From Candidatus Acidiferrales bacterium (GTDB lineage: Bacteria > Acidobacteriota > Terriglobia > Acidoferrales > UBA7541): a stretch of 6,036 nt of DNA. Both the position numbers and the translations under genes were made by a program. The DNA lies in assembly GCA_030043155.1 (NCBI GenBank), contig JASHYE010000498.1, positions 1 to 6,036 on the forward strand, given 5' to 3'. The notes beneath the pieces are model-generated. The model was not told the origin of the DNA, searched no databases, and saw only the letters and a program-made list of their open reading frames with translations. Of this stretch, positions 5,846 to 6,036 are shown piece by piece (the first letter of the stretch is position 1; each line of letters starts with the position of its first letter).

Positions 5846-6036
5846 TCAGAAGTGGAACCCAATTTCGCCCGTCAGTGTTCGCGGTGTGACGTAATGAGCG
5901 CCGCTGAACGTAGACAAAAAATTGTAAAGGGCGACACTGTCCATCATGTTGATGACCGTGAATTGTGCGCTCCATTTGTACCGGTCACCGTGGGAGCGGA
6001 ACAGGTTGTCGTCGCCGACGGCCATGTCGAACAGGC
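5846..6036 (-). CDS. TonB-dependent receptor (Oar-like), C-terminal fragment
   Basis: Only the last 62 codons are in the window; the gene continues past the right edge. Seen: FDMAVGDDNLFRSHGDRYKW, then QFTVINMMDSVALYNFLSTF, SGAHYVTPRTLTGEIGFHF and stop. The alternating polar and hydrophobic strands and the terminal aromatic F (GFHF) are typical of the last strands of an outer-membrane beta-barrel, where the C-terminal aromatic acts as the assembly signal. From family knowledge, this wording (VALYNFLSTFSG-H-VTPR at the end) is common in large acidobacterial TonB-dependent receptors with an N-terminal carboxypeptidase-regulatory-like domain. The plug and substrate cannot be judged from this fragment. 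The stop lies 15 bp before the arsR-type gene on the same strand. Confidence 0.85.
   Translation of the reverse strand, partial: LFDMAVGDDNLFRSHGDRYKWSAQFTVINMMDSVALYNFLSTFSGAHYVTPRTLTGEIGFHF

Overview
The window looks like a chromosomal segment of a soil-type Acidobacteriota (Terriglobia-like) genome. The main pointer is the 3' end of an Oar-like TonB-dependent receptor at the right edge, whose C-terminal sequence is of the kind abundant in that phylum. Moderately high GC, secreted beta-propeller and alpha/beta-barrel proteins, and a long pentapeptide-repeat membrane protein fit with this. The lineage is an inference from protein style, since no rRNA or complete marker gene is present.

Layout. 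Plus strand: the last 63 codons of dnaN (sliding clamp), a gap of about 210 bp with no gene, then one large gene for a membrane protein with pentapeptide-repeat blocks on both sides of a transmembrane bundle (406-2385). It ends 6 bp from the end of a convergent minus-strand cluster.

Minus strand, read right to left: the C-terminus of a TonB-dependent receptor (runs off the edge at 6036); a small ArsR-type winged-helix regulator 15 bp downstream of it; a gene-free stretch of about 316 bp that carries a well-supported 6S RNA (about 5428 to 5230) with its own extended -10 promoter; a YmdB-family metallophosphoesterase with all catalytic residues; a secreted protein with two tandem dimeric alpha/beta-barrel-like halves; and a secreted six-bladed NHL-type beta-propeller. 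The last three are closely spaced and are probably one transcription unit.

The most noteworthy item is the 6S RNA. It is not protein coding, but the minus strand shows the 3'-bubble hairpin, the pairing arms of an apical stem and a terminal stem whose 5' end falls at the start point predicted from the promoter. Other points of interest are the odd number of predicted membrane helices between two solenoids, the duplicated secreted barrel protein downstream of ymdB, the probable leaderless start of ymdB, and dnaN without recF behind it. I see no mobile element, CRISPR array, tRNA or rRNA, and no clear novel defence or biosynthetic system.
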